The translations under genes were made by a program, and so were the position numbers. From Clostridia bacterium (lineage in GTDB: Bacteria; Bacillota; Clostridia; TANB77; CAG-508), in contig JAFXPH010000011.1 of NCBI GenBank assembly GCA_017528085.1, positions 1 through 64,000 on the forward strand: a DNA stretch of 64,000 nucleotides. The letters run 5' to 3'. Below the pieces are notes generated by a model, which saw nothing but the letters and a program-made list of their open reading frames with translations, had not been told where the DNA came from and made no database searches. Positions 18,833 to 27,986 of the stretch are shown here, piece after piece (the stretch's first letter is position 1; each line of letters opens with the position of its first letter).

Positions 18833-18863
18833 AAAAGAACCTACTTAAAAAGTAGATTCTTTT
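18833..18863. terminator. Bidirectional terminator between the VanW gene and tRNA-Lys(CTT)
   Basis: aaaagaacctactt pairs with aagtagattctttt (one mismatch) across a short A loop, with A and T tracts on both sides. Confidence 0.7.
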
Positions 18864-18939
18864 TGGTGGGTCATCAGGGGATCGAACCCTGGACCTTCAG
18901 ATTAAGAGTCTGCTGCTCTACCAACTGAGCTAATAACCC
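18864..18939 (-). tRNA. tRNA-Lys (anticodon CTT)
   Basis: On the minus strand this 76-base cloverleaf has acceptor arms gggttat and atgaccc, the anticodon loop CTCTTAA, the T-loop TTCGATC and an encoded CCA. The first anticodon-stem pair is a mismatch (G/A). It is the second lysine acceptor in the window, reading AAG. Confidence 0.9.
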
Positions 18940-18960
18940 ATGTCGTCCAAAGACTTACTT

Positions 18961-18989
18961 ATTATATGAGATTTAAATTGATTTGTCAA
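18961..18989 (-). promoter_or_regulatory. Consensus promoter of tRNA-Lys(CTT)
   Basis: On the minus strand, perfect TTGACA and perfect TATAAT are separated by 17 bases, just upstream of the tRNA. Confidence 0.85.
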
Positions 18990-19024
18990 TAATTATTTAA
19001 ATAAAAGAAAATGAGGAAAATATT

Positions 19025-19804
19025 ATGATTGATATGCATTGCCATATATTACCTGGTATTGATGATGGATCTTCAAACATCGATGAATCAATCCAGATGA
19101 TAAAAGAGGCCAGGGATTGCGGTTATAATGTCCTTTATTGTTCTTCACATTATTATGAACCTCATTATGTGAGCTCAAAAGAAAAGAACTTAAAACTAAT
19201 AAAAGAGCTTGAAGAGGAACTAAAAAAAGAAGAGATAGATGTTAAACTAATTCCCGGAAATGAAATTTATTTAAATGAAAATAGTCTTTCTAATTTAAAA
19301 GCTGGATTAATATCTACTATGAATGATTCAAAGTTCATTCTAATTGAACTACCATTAAATCAGGAGTTATTGTCAGCAAAGAAATTAGTTGAAGAATTAA
19401 TAGATGAGAAATATGAAGTTATAATTGCTCATCCAGAAAGATATTCATATGTTCAAAAGAATACTGATTATCTTTTAGAATTTTTGAATGTAGGTGCTTA
19501 TTTCCAAGCAAACTATGCTAGTATAACAGGTTTATATGGAACAAAAGCACAAAAGACAGTAAAAGAACTTTTAGATAGAAGATTGATTCAATTTTTAGCA
19601 TCAGATTGTCATAAGCCTCAAACAATATATAAAAACATGGAAGAAATAAGAAATACACTTATCTCAACAGTCGATAATAATGAGTATTTGAAGGATATAA
19701 GTGTACTAAATCCTAGAAATTTATTACTTAATAAAGCAATTATTGTAGAAGAACCAAAACCAAAAGAAGAAAAAGGTTTTTTTGGAAAATTGTTTAAAAA
19801 ATAA
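19025..19804 (+). CDS. CpsB/CapC-type tyrosine phosphatase (PHP domain)
   Basis: This 259-residue PHP-fold metallo-phosphatase has the metal-binding start MIDMHCHILPGIDDGS, EMxK-like helix content and HPERYSY (about residues 138-144), with a late ASDCHKP ligand motif. CpsB/YwqE enzymes dephosphorylate BY-kinases that control capsule or exopolysaccharide assembly. The next gene is such a kinase, which supports the assignment. Its short basic C terminus (GFFGKLFKK) could touch the membrane. A weak TTGATT/TAAAAG promoter may overlap the divergent tRNA promoter. No polysaccharide polymerase or glycosyltransferase gene accompanies the pair here. Confidence 0.9.
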   Translation: MIDMHCHILPGIDDGSSNIDESIQMIKEARDCGYNVLYCSSHYYEPHYVSSKEKNLKLIKELEEELKKEEIDVKLIPGNEIYLNENSLSNLKAGLISTMNDSKFILIELPLNQELLSAKKLVEELIDEKYEVIIAHPERYSYVQKNTDYLLEFLNVGAYFQANYASITGLYGTKAQKTVKELLDRRLIQFLASDCHKPQTIYKNMEEIRNTLISTVDNNEYLKDISVLNPRNLLLNKAIIVEEPKPKEEKGFFGKLFKK

Positions 19805-19819
19805 TTTGAAAAAAAGTGG

Positions 19820-19848
19820 TTGAAAATTACGGGTATCTAAATTATAAT
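19820..19848 (+). promoter_or_regulatory. Promoter of the Wzz/BY-kinase gene
   Basis: TTGAAA and TATAAT with a 17-base spacer lie in the gap between the phosphatase and kinase genes, so the kinase can be transcribed separately. Confidence 0.65.
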
Positions 19849-19892
19849 TATTTAGAACACTAATGAAAAGTGAAAGAAGAAAGGAACAACAA

Positions 19893-21773
19893 ATGGAAGA
19901 AATTGATTTAAAAAGAATGTCAAAGACATTTTTCTCACTAAAATGGTGGATTATGATTATTATCATTCTATCATGTGTTGCAGGATATTGTTATTCTTAC
20001 ATATACAAGAATCCTAAATATAAAGCAGATTCAACTATCGTACTAACACAGATAGTAAGTGATTCTAGTCAAACACAGACAAATGAGTCAATTACGACAT
20101 CAGATATCACAATTAATAAGAGTTTAGTAAAGGATTACTACAAAATCATCACTAACAGTTCAGTATTAAAAGAAGTTTTAGTAGAACTTGATCTTCACTA
20201 TACTGAAAACCAATTAAAGAAGATGATTAATGTTATAAACGATGTAGATTCATCATCAGTTTTAACAATTGAAGTATCTAGCGAAAATCCTGAAGAAGCT
20301 CAAAAGATAACAAATAAAGTTGCACAATTATTTACTAATAAGGTAGAAGAAGTATATAAGATTAACAACGTTAATATCTTAAATGAAGCAGAACTTCCAG
20401 AAGAACCATACAATATAAATCATACAAAAGATTTATTGATGTTCTTTGTACTTGGTGTATTTGCATCAGGAGCTTTAGTATTATTAGTATATATGCTTGA
20501 TACAACAATCAAAGAGGATGTCGACATAGAATCTTCTGTTGGATTACCATTAATTGGTATTATTCCTTTAAATGTTAATGATATAAATAAAAGAAAGAAT
20601 AAAAGAAACAGTTCTGAAGTTAAGCTTTTAGAAGAATCAAGAATTCATTCTAGTGAAGCATTTAGAACATTAAGAACAAATCTTACATTCTCACAAAAGA
20701 ATAGAAATATGAAAAACATATTAATGACAAGTTCATTCTCTGGAGAAGGTAAGAGTTATGTTTCAACAAACTTAGCAATTGCATTTGCTAATTCAAATAA
20801 GAGAGTTATTTTAGTTGACGCTGATATGAGAAGAGGCGTTCAATATAAGAAATTTAAAATACCAAATTCAAAAGGTTTATCAAATGCCTTAACAGAATTA
20901 AAAGCAATAAACTTTGATACAGTTTCTAAATACATTAAAGAAACAAAAGTACCAAACGTACATGTTATTACAGCTGGTGATACACCAACTAACCCATCTG
21001 AGCTTATTTCTTCAAGTAAGATAGCAAGAATAATTGAAGTATTAGACAATATGTATGATATAGTAATTATCGATGGTACACCTTCAATATTAGTATCAGA
21101 TAGTATTGCACTCGCAAAATACGTAGACAACATCATAGTTGTTACAGAGTACAAACAATCTAAGATTGAAAATGTTAAAAAGGTTAAAAAAGCATTTGAA
21201 AATGTTAGTACAGTTTCAATTGGAGCAGTTATAAATAAAGTTCCACGTGAAGAAAGTTCATATGGTAATTACTACTATGGTGAAAAGAACTCAGAGAAAT
21301 TAAAAGAAGAACAAAGATATATTTCTGTTAAAGAAATCGTAGAAGATGCTAAGAATAGAAAGCCTACTTCAGCAATGGATTATGTGGCAGAAATTCAAGA
21401 AGAGGAAGAGACTCAAGGAGAAGGTTCAACAGAAATAGGAGCTGTAAAAGAATATACAGGTGGCCAACCAAGAGGCGGACTTGTAGAATACAAGATAGAA
21501 AACATATATAATGAAATTAGTTCACTAAAATCAATATTTATAAAATACATGATGATGAATAGTGAAAATGCAATTTCTAAAGAAGAGTTTAATGAACTTA
21601 AGAAATCAATGGAAAGCTTAAAAGTAATTGAATCAAAACAAGATGATTATTCAAAAGAAGTTAAAGCTGAAATTGAAGAACTTAAAAACATTACTCAAAA
21701 CTTAGTTGAAGAAAAAAAGAAAAACGATGAAAAGATCAAGAAATTCATCGAAGATTACAGAAACAGATTTTAA
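19893..21773 (+). CDS. Fused Wzz/CpsC-CpsD tyrosine kinase (BY-kinase) with long C-terminal extension
   Basis: Start MEEIDLKRM is chosen because AAGGA lies seven bases before it; an in-frame ATG at 19863 lacks a site. The 626-residue product has a Wzz chain-length domain with membrane helices near residues 16-40 and 170-195. A P-loop tyrosine kinase domain follows: Walker A SSFSGEGKSY, Walker A' VILVDADMRRG and Walker B YDIVIIDGTPS. A tyrosine cluster, SSYGNYYYGEKN, is probably autophosphorylated, but it is not C-terminal as usual. About 150 further residues follow: a linker with GGQPRGG, then a charged probable coiled coil running to the end. Single-chain Wzz-kinase fusions are less usual in Gram-positives, where CpsC and CpsD are normally separate. 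The upstream CpsB-like phosphatase is its likely partner. Confidence 0.88.
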   Translation: MEEIDLKRMSKTFFSLKWWIMIIIILSCVAGYCYSYIYKNPKYKADSTIVLTQIVSDSSQTQTNESITTSDITINKSLVKDYYKIITNSSVLKEVLVELDLHYTENQLKKMINVINDVDSSSVLTIEVSSENPEEAQKITNKVAQLFTNKVEEVYKINNVNILNEAELPEEPYNINHTKDLLMFFVLGVFASGALVLLVYMLDTTIKEDVDIESSVGLPLIGIIPLNVNDINKRKNKRNSSEVKLLEESRIHSSEAFRTLRTNLTFSQKNRNMKNILMTSSFSGEGKSYVSTNLAIAFANSNKRVILVDADMRRGVQYKKFKIPNSKGLSNALTELKAINFDTVSKYIKETKVPNVHVITAGDTPTNPSELISSSKIARIIEVLDNMYDIVIIDGTPSILVSDSIALAKYVDNIIVVTEYKQSKIENVKKVKKAFENVSTVSIGAVINKVPREESSYGNYYYGEKNSEKLKEEQRYISVKEIVEDAKNRKPTSAMDYVAEIQEEEETQGEGSTEIGAVKEYTGGQPRGGLVEYKIENIYNEISSLKSIFIKYMMMNSENAISKEEFNELKKSMESLKVIESKQDDYSKEVKAEIEELKNITQNLVEEKKKNDEKIKKFIEDYRNRF

Positions 21774-21781
21774 TATATATT

Positions 21782-21820
21782 GAAGCTCATAAACTTATTT
21801 GGTTTATGGGCTTCTTTTTT
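21782..21820 (+). terminator. Terminator of the BY-kinase gene
   Basis: gaagctcataaac pairs with gtttatgggcttc, followed by seven T. Confidence 0.8.
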
Positions 21821-21962
21821 ATTGAAATAATTAAGAACTTGTGATATATATTCTTTAGGTCTTTTTTTATGCTTGTAAAAGAAGATTATAAGAAAACGAA
21901 AAAACAAGAGAATAAAAGAGATAAATTGAGTATTGATAAACTTTTCTTTTAAAAATTAAAAA

Positions 21963-21990
21963 TTGATTATAAAGTCAATTTTAATATAGA
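21963..21990 (+). promoter_or_regulatory. Probable promoter of the M23 peptidase gene
   Basis: TTGATT and TATAGA with a 16-base spacer, 33 bases before the GTG start. Confidence 0.45.
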
Positions 21991-22023
21991 ATAAAAGGTA
22001 TAGAGAATACTGATTAAAGGGAT

Positions 22024-23013
22024 GTGTTTAAAATAGGTATCTTAAAAAGCTTAGTAATTCACCTAAGAACGTCTATAAGGCTGATATTTATTATTTTAAT
22101 TTCACTTCTAATCATTGGATTTCTAATCTTTATCGTATATAAACCAATGTACAAAGTTAGCTTCCAAGGCAGTGAAATTGGTTACACAGAAGACAAAAGG
22201 GAATTACAAAATAAAATTAATAATTACATAGAAAAAGGTGATAGTAAAACTGTTGCTTTCGTCGATGTTGAAGATAAACCAGAATACACTATGTGCTTAA
22301 TCAAGAAAGGTTTAGTAGCAAATGATAATGAGATTTTTAATATCATTATTTCATCTGGTACACCTTACTATAAGTACTATGCTATTATGGAAAAGGGTGA
22401 AGAAAAATACTATGTTTCTTCATATGCAGAATGCGAAGAAGTTATTGCAGAACTTAAGAATAAAGACAGTAAAAACCAAGATGATGTAACATACTCACTA
22501 AAGTATGAGCCAGAACTAAAAGATTTTACTGATACAGCTACAATAGTTTCTGCATTATACGTAAAAAAACCAGTTGTTAAAAAATCTTCAAAGATTAGTA
22601 CTTCAACAACAATTAACTACTCAAAAGTTAGTTTAGGAATATCATTAATAAGACCAGTAAATGGTTCAATCACATCAAGATTTGGTGCATCAAGTTATAG
22701 AAGATCATCTAGACATACAGGCCTTGATATAGCAAATTCAAAAGGTACTCCAATCAAAGCCGCAGCAGGAGGAACAGTATCATATGCATCATGGAAAGGA
22801 TCATATGGAAACTTAATTGTTATAGACCATGGTGGAGGAATCCAAACATACTATGGACATTTAAGTAGTATTGGTGTTAGTGTAGGACAAAGTGTTGGAC
22901 AAGGCCAAGTAATTGGTGCTATGGGTTCAACAGGTAACTCAACAGGACCACACTTACACTTTGAAATAAGATCTGGTGGAGTTGCTTTAAACCCACAAAA
23001 TTATTTATATTAA
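22024..23013 (+). CDS. Membrane-anchored M23 (LytM/gp13-like) peptidoglycan endopeptidase
   Basis: The 329-residue product has one N-terminal membrane helix (about residues 20-42), a 140-residue external linker region and a C-terminal M23 domain (about 215-329). Zinc ligands and catalytic residues are visible in RHTGLDIAN and GPHLHFEIR, plus YYGHLSS. M23 enzymes cut peptide cross-links in peptidoglycan; all key residues are present, so this copy should be active. The GTG start follows AAAGGG very closely (three bases), so the true start is uncertain. It sits just before the elongasome operon and has its own terminator. Confidence 0.88.
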   Translation: MFKIGILKSLVIHLRTSIRLIFIILISLLIIGFLIFIVYKPMYKVSFQGSEIGYTEDKRELQNKINNYIEKGDSKTVAFVDVEDKPEYTMCLIKKGLVANDNEIFNIIISSGTPYYKYYAIMEKGEEKYYVSSYAECEEVIAELKNKDSKNQDDVTYSLKYEPELKDFTDTATIVSALYVKKPVVKKSSKISTSTTINYSKVSLGISLIRPVNGSITSRFGASSYRRSSRHTGLDIANSKGTPIKAAAGGTVSYASWKGSYGNLIVIDHGGGIQTYYGHLSSIGVSVGQSVGQGQVIGAMGSTGNSTGPHLHFEIRSGGVALNPQNYLY

Positions 23014-23028
23014 AAAGTTAAAAATTAC

Positions 23029-23062
23029 GAGGAGATATGCTAAAATATCTCCTCATTTTTTT
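23029..23062 (+). terminator. Terminator of the M23 gene
   Basis: gaggagatat pairs with atatctcctc, followed by eight T. Confidence 0.85.
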
Positions 23063-23097
23063 GCCTAAAATAATGGTTAAAAACTTACTTAAATATC

Positions 23098-23126
23098 TTG
23101 AAAAAATCGCCTTATCATAATATAAT
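23098..23126 (+). promoter_or_regulatory. Promoter of the elongasome operon
   Basis: TTGAAA and perfect TATAAT with a 17-base spacer, 52 bases before the DUF4321 gene. Confidence 0.75.
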
Positions 23127-23177
23127 GTAGCAAGGTATAATATATTAATCCGTAAGGAAAAATGGAGGTTAAGGATT

Positions 23178-23438
23178 ATGGCTATCACTAAAGAAAAAGG
23201 CTTTTGGATTTTATTAATATTCTTACTAGCTGGTATCGTAATAGGAGGACTATTAGGACAGCTTGCAGAGAATGTTACTTGGCTTAAATGGCTAAACTAT
23301 GGAATGGATTTTGGCCTTTCAGATCCAATAGCACTTGACCTTAAGGTATTGAAATTAACATTCGGACTTACAATTCATATAAGCATGGCATCAATTGTAG
23401 GAATGGCAATTTCAATCTTAATCTATAAAAAGTTTTAA
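23178..23438 (+). CDS. DUF4321 small membrane protein
   Basis: This 86-residue protein has two membrane helices (about residues 10-30 and 60-82) flanking a short loop with SDPIALDLKVLKLTFGL, the hallmark of DUF4321. Homologues commonly sit directly upstream of maf/radC/mreB in Clostridia. Here it is the first gene of the operon, 12 bases before mreB. Function is unknown; its position implies a role near the cell-elongation machinery. Confidence 0.85.
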   Translation: MAITKEKGFWILLIFLLAGIVIGGLLGQLAENVTWLKWLNYGMDFGLSDPIALDLKVLKLTFGLTIHISMASIVGMAISILIYKKF

Positions 23439-23450
23439 GAGGAGTTATTA

Positions 23451-24464
23451 ATGTCATCATTTTTTGTTACTAATTTTGGAATTGATTTAGGAACAGCAAA
23501 TACTTTAGTATACATTCCCGGAAAAGGAATTGTATACAGAGAAGCAACTGCTATAGCAATTGACGAAGAAACTGGAAAAGTCATTGCGATTGGTAACAAA
23601 GCAAAAGAAATGATTGATAAAACTCCAAGTAATATTAAAGCAATTAGACCTCTAAAAGAAGGTGTAATAGCTGATTTTACAGCAACAAAGTTAATGCTAA
23701 GAGAGCTTTTAAGTCTTATCTTTTCAAGATTTAAAACATTAAAACCAAGCGTAATAGTTGGAATACCTCTTTTAATAACTGAAGTTGAAAAAAGAGCAGT
23801 TAAAGAATCTTTAATTGCAGCTGGAATGAGAGAAGTTGAGCTTGTCGAAGAATCAATAGCATCTGCAGTAGGATCTGGAATAGATATTTCAGAAGCAAAA
23901 GGTAAAATGATAGTTGATATCGGTGGTGGAACTACTGAAATAGCAGTTTTATCATTAGGAGGTATAGTAAATACTCAATCAATTAAAATTGCAGGTGATA
24001 AATTTGATGAAGACATTATTAAGTTTGTTAAAAGAAAATATGGTGTAGAACTTGGAGCAAAGACAGCAGAAAGATTAAAAAAAGAAATTGCTTGTGCCAC
24101 ACCACTTCTTACTACTATTAGTTTGACAGTAAAAGGTAAAGCAATATATACAGGACTTCCTGTAGATGTTGAAGTAACTTCTGAAGACATGGAAAAAGCA
24201 TTAAGAGAATCACTTAAAAAGATTGGTGAAGAAATAAAGAGCACAATAGAAAACACTTCTCCAGAACTTGTATCAGACATAATGGATACAGGTATAATTC
24301 TTACAGGAGGAGGAGCGCTAATTAAAAACATAGATGAGTATGTATATAATGCAACTCGAATTCAAACTTTTATAGGAGAAAACCCATTAGATTCTGTAGC
24401 TGTGGGAACAGGACTAATGTTAAACCCAAAAAGTTCTAGAAAAGGAATGAAGATAAATGAATAG
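23451..24464 (+). CDS. mreB: Rod-shape-determining protein MreB
   Basis: MreB is the bacterial actin that orients lateral wall synthesis. The 337-residue product shows the actin-fold phosphate-1 motif GIDLGTANTLVYI, the phosphate-2 motif VDIGGGTTEIAVLSLGG and the adenosine motif LTGGGALIKNID. The length is standard. It overlaps mreC by eight bases, indicating translational coupling. The cell is therefore expected to be rod-shaped or elongated. Confidence 0.96.
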   Translation: MSSFFVTNFGIDLGTANTLVYIPGKGIVYREATAIAIDEETGKVIAIGNKAKEMIDKTPSNIKAIRPLKEGVIADFTATKLMLRELLSLIFSRFKTLKPSVIVGIPLLITEVEKRAVKESLIAAGMREVELVEESIASAVGSGIDISEAKGKMIVDIGGGTTEIAVLSLGGIVNTQSIKIAGDKFDEDIIKFVKRKYGVELGAKTAERLKKEIACATPLLTTISLTVKGKAIYTGLPVDVEVTSEDMEKALRESLKKIGEEIKSTIENTSPELVSDIMDTGIILTGGGALIKNIDEYVYNATRIQTFIGENPLDSVAVGTGLMLNPKSSRKGMKINE

Positions 24465-25275
24465 AAATAAGCAAACTGAAATTTTTGGAATAATTATTAC
24501 TGTTGTTTTACTTATTCTACTTATATTCTTATCAAATGTTGAAGCGGGAAAATTAAGTTTCTTAGAAACTGCAGTAAGCAAAGTATTTAATCCGATTCAA
24601 AAGACATTTAATGATTTAAATAATAAGATTCATAAGAATGAAGAATACTTTAGAAATTATGATCAAATAAGAGAAGAAAACGAAGCTCTAAAAGAGGAAA
24701 ATTCAGCACTTCTTGAGCAATTAAGAGAATTAGAAAGCTTAAAAGCAGATAATGCTACACTTCAAGAATATATGAACTTAACTCAAAAGTATTCTCAATA
24801 CTCTACAATACCTGCAAATATCATTAGTAGAGATGTAAGTAATTTTGGTAGTAATTTGGTATTAAATGTTGGAACTAATGATGGAGTTCAAGAAAACATG
24901 ACAGTAATTGCTGACAAAGGCTTAGTTGGACATGTATTAAGCTGTACAGATAAAACTTGCAAGGTACAAGTAATTATTGATTCAGCAAGTACAGTAAGTT
25001 GTAATTTGTCAACTACAAATGAGACTATTATTTGTAAAGGAACTCTTGATAATAACCAAGATTTAAGAGCAACATATATTCCTCTTGAAGTAGATTTGAT
25101 TAAAGGTGATTCAGTTGTAACTTCAGGAGTTGGTGGTATCTACCACAAGGGAATTTTTATTGGAACTATAAAAGAAATCGTAACAACAAATAACGTAACA
25201 GATAGATATGCAATTGTTGAACCTGCAGTTGATTTTTCTAAATTAAATGCAGTTCTTGTAATAAAAGATAATTAG
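24457..25275 (+). CDS. mreC: Rod-shape-determining protein MreC
   Basis: MreC is a bitopic scaffold linking MreB to PBP2 and RodA. The 272-residue product has an N-terminal membrane helix (about residues 10-28), a coiled coil (about 65-112) and the beta-rich MreC domain, with GTNDGVQENMTVIADKGLVG and SGVGGIYHKGI. It overlaps mreB and lies 15 bases before mreD. Confidence 0.95.
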   Translation: MNRNKQTEIFGIIITVVLLILLIFLSNVEAGKLSFLETAVSKVFNPIQKTFNDLNNKIHKNEEYFRNYDQIREENEALKEENSALLEQLRELESLKADNATLQEYMNLTQKYSQYSTIPANIISRDVSNFGSNLVLNVGTNDGVQENMTVIADKGLVGHVLSCTDKTCKVQVIIDSASTVSCNLSTTNETIICKGTLDNNQDLRATYIPLEVDLIKGDSVVTSGVGGIYHKGIFIGTIKEIVTTNNVTDRYAIVEPAVDFSKLNAVLVIKDN

Positions 25276-25290
25276 AATGAAAGGATAAAC

Positions 25291-25824
25291 ATGAAAAAGT
25301 TATTAATAATATTATTGTTTGTAGTAATGTTAATAGTAAATTATATCTTGCAAGTGAACTTCTTTAGTAACTTCACTATTGCAGGAATAGTGCCTAATTT
25401 GTTTATAATTTTCATTTTATTTGTAAGCTTATATTCAAACAGTTTTATTGGGCAAATGTTTGCAGTAATAACTGGTTTGATGCTTGATTTTTTATATGGA
25501 AATGTTGTTGGGGTAACACCAGCAATGTTATGCGTTATAGCATATCTTGCAGGTTACTTTGATAAAAACTTTTCTAAAGAAAGTAAGATAACAATTTTAC
25601 TTATGGTATTAGGATCTACAATAATCTTTGAATTTGGTAGATATTTCCTATTATCAGCAATAGAAGGATACAAGGCAAACTATTTAGTTTGTATCAAAAT
25701 AATACTTATAGAAGCACTTTACAACGTACTTCTAACAATAATAATCTATCCATTTATGCAAAAGATTGGATACGCAATAGATAGAGTATTTAAAAAAGAG
25801 AATATATTAACAAGATATTTTTAA
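25291..25824 (+). CDS. mreD: Rod-shape-determining protein MreD
   Basis: This 177-residue very hydrophobic protein has about five membrane helices and the family motif GLMLDFLYGNVVGVTP. MreD is the least conserved elongasome member; position between mreC and the PBP gene supports the call. Confidence 0.92.
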   Translation: MKKLLIILLFVVMLIVNYILQVNFFSNFTIAGIVPNLFIIFILFVSLYSNSFIGQMFAVITGLMLDFLYGNVVGVTPAMLCVIAYLAGYFDKNFSKESKITILLMVLGSTIIFEFGRYFLLSAIEGYKANYLVCIKIILIEALYNVLLTIIIYPFMQKIGYAIDRVFKKENILTRYF

Positions 25825-25834
25825 ATAAAAGTAG

Positions 25835-27973
25835 GTGAAAAAGCTGAAAAAGAAAACTGAATTAGAACGTACAAATTTAAGATTTAACTTCATTACGATG
25901 GTTGCATACATGATTGGTGCTATTATTCTAATTCAATTATTTAATCTTCAAATTCTAAAAGGAGACAGTTATAGAAATTCATCTAATACTAATCTGACAA
26001 GAGAGGCTAGAATTGAAGCTACAAGAGGGAATATATTAGATAGAACAGGAAGCGTTTTAGTAAGTTCTGAAATGACATTTTCTATCGAAATGTATAAGAC
26101 TAAAGTAGAAGATCAAGTATTAAATGATTCTATACTTTTAATGACTAATATACTTGAATCAAATGGAGATACATATATTGATACATTTCCAATAAGTATT
26201 AATCCATTTGAATATCACTTTAATTCAGATGAAGAATTAAATGATTGGAAGAAGAAATATAAGATTCCAGAGGCTGCTTCTGCTGAAGAAGCATTCTACA
26301 TCATGAGAGATAAATACAACATCAAAAGCGAGAACGTAAAAGAAATTAGACAAATTCTTGCAATTAGATATGCAATATCAACAGTTGGATATTCTACTAC
26401 AAAGTCAATTTCAATATCAAAGAATGTATCTAGAACATCCATAATCCAATTAGAAGAACAATCTAACGATTTGATTGGTATTAATATAATAACAGAACCT
26501 GTTAGAGTATATAACATGGGAAGCTTTGCATCACATATTATTGGTTACTCAAGTAGAATTACTAAAAGTAATAAAGAAGAGTTTGAAAGAAATGGAGATA
26601 ACTATAATTACAGCGTTGATGATAAAGTTGGACAACAAGGCATTGAAAAGGTTTTTGAAGAATACTTAAGAGGAGAAGACGGAGAAAAACAAATCGATAT
26701 GTCTGTTGATGGTGTTGTAACAGGTGAATATATTTCAAAAGAAGCAATTGGAGGAGCTTCTGTAGTACTTACAATAGATGCTAATTTACAAAGAGTCGCA
26801 GAAGAAACTCTAGAAGCAAATATAATGAAAATAAGAGAAGGTGGATTTGGTAAGGCTTATGCAGCAAGAGGAGGCGCAGCTATAGTAACAAATGTTAAAA
26901 CAGGAGAAATTTTAGCCTTAGCAAGCTATCCAAATTTTAATCCAAATGATTTTTACTTAGGAATGAGTAATGAAACATGGAATGCATATAACAATGATAT
27001 AACTAAGCCACTTATAAATAAAGCTGTACAAGGTACATATTCTCCAGGCTCTGTATTTAAAATGGTTACAGCAATAGCTGGTTTAGAAACAGGAACAATC
27101 ACAGGAAAAACAATAGTAGACGACAATGGACCATACTATATTGATGAAGACACTCATCCAGCATGTTGGCTTTGGAATGAGTATGGATATGGTCATAGAA
27201 GGCTTAATGTTGTAGGAGCAATAGAAAAATCATGTAACTATTTCTTCTATGATACAAGTATAAAAACAGGTATAGATGAGCTTTCAAGATATGGAAAATA
27301 CTTTGGACTTGGAAGAAAAACAGGAATAGAACTTACGGGTGAAAAACAAGGAACTATAGCTGAAAGAAGCTTAGGAGATAAATATAATTTTGTGTGGTCA
27401 AAAGGTCATACAGCTAACGCTTCAATTGGTCAAGGTTATAATAACTTTACTCCTATACAAATAGCCAAGTATATATCTATGATAGCAAATGGTGGAAAAA
27501 GCGTTGATTTGACTATTGTAAAAAACGTGGTAAAATCATCTGGAGTACAGATATCTAGAAGCGAAATAGATGAGTTTGTAAAAAAGAAACTTGGTCTAGA
27601 AGATACTGAAGAAGAACACATTGATATATCTGAAGATAACATGAAGTTAATTAGACAAGGTATGAAGTCAGTTACTGATGATGCTGGTGGTACAGCATAT
27701 TCAGTATTTAGGGGATTCAATATTGAAGTTGGAGGTAAAACAGGATCTGCAGAAACAGGAAAGACAGAAGGAAGTGACATCCATGCATGGTTCGTTGGTT
27801 TTGCTCCATATGATGATCCAGAAATTGCAGTTACTGTAATGGTTGAAAATGGAGGACATGGATACTATACAGCTGAAGCAGTTAGAGATATTATGGCAGA
27901 ATACTTTGGTATGAACGTTCAAAACATTGTAGAAGATATGTCTGTTTCAAGTGAGATGGAATCTTATAGATAA
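25835..27973 (+). CDS. mrdA: Penicillin-binding protein 2 (class B, elongation transpeptidase)
   Basis: The 712-residue product has one membrane helix (about residues 18-38), the PBP dimerisation domain and a transpeptidase domain. The catalytic triad motifs are SPGSVFKM (SxxK), SCNYFF (SxN) and GGKTGSAETG (KTG). It cross-links peptidoglycan during elongation, working with MreBCD and RodA; rodA is not in the window. The GTG at 25835 lies inside the Shine-Dalgarno-like GTAGGTG; a CTG at 25844 would be better spaced, so the start is uncertain by three codons. No penicillin-resistance inference is warranted. Confidence 0.93.
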   Translation: MKKLKKKTELERTNLRFNFITMVAYMIGAIILIQLFNLQILKGDSYRNSSNTNLTREARIEATRGNILDRTGSVLVSSEMTFSIEMYKTKVEDQVLNDSILLMTNILESNGDTYIDTFPISINPFEYHFNSDEELNDWKKKYKIPEAASAEEAFYIMRDKYNIKSENVKEIRQILAIRYAISTVGYSTTKSISISKNVSRTSIIQLEEQSNDLIGINIITEPVRVYNMGSFASHIIGYSSRITKSNKEEFERNGDNYNYSVDDKVGQQGIEKVFEEYLRGEDGEKQIDMSVDGVVTGEYISKEAIGGASVVLTIDANLQRVAEETLEANIMKIREGGFGKAYAARGGAAIVTNVKTGEILALASYPNFNPNDFYLGMSNETWNAYNNDITKPLINKAVQGTYSPGSVFKMVTAIAGLETGTITGKTIVDDNGPYYIDEDTHPACWLWNEYGYGHRRLNVVGAIEKSCNYFFYDTSIKTGIDELSRYGKYFGLGRKTGIELTGEKQGTIAERSLGDKYNFVWSKGHTANASIGQGYNNFTPIQIAKYISMIANGGKSVDLTIVKNVVKSSGVQISRSEIDEFVKKKLGLEDTEEEHIDISEDNMKLIRQGMKSVTDDAGGTAYSVFRGFNIEVGGKTGSAETGKTEGSDIHAWFVGFAPYDDPEIAVTVMVENGGHGYYTAEAVRDIMAEYFGMNVQNIVEDMSVSSEMESYR

Positions 27974-27986
27974 AGGAGTTAAAAAG

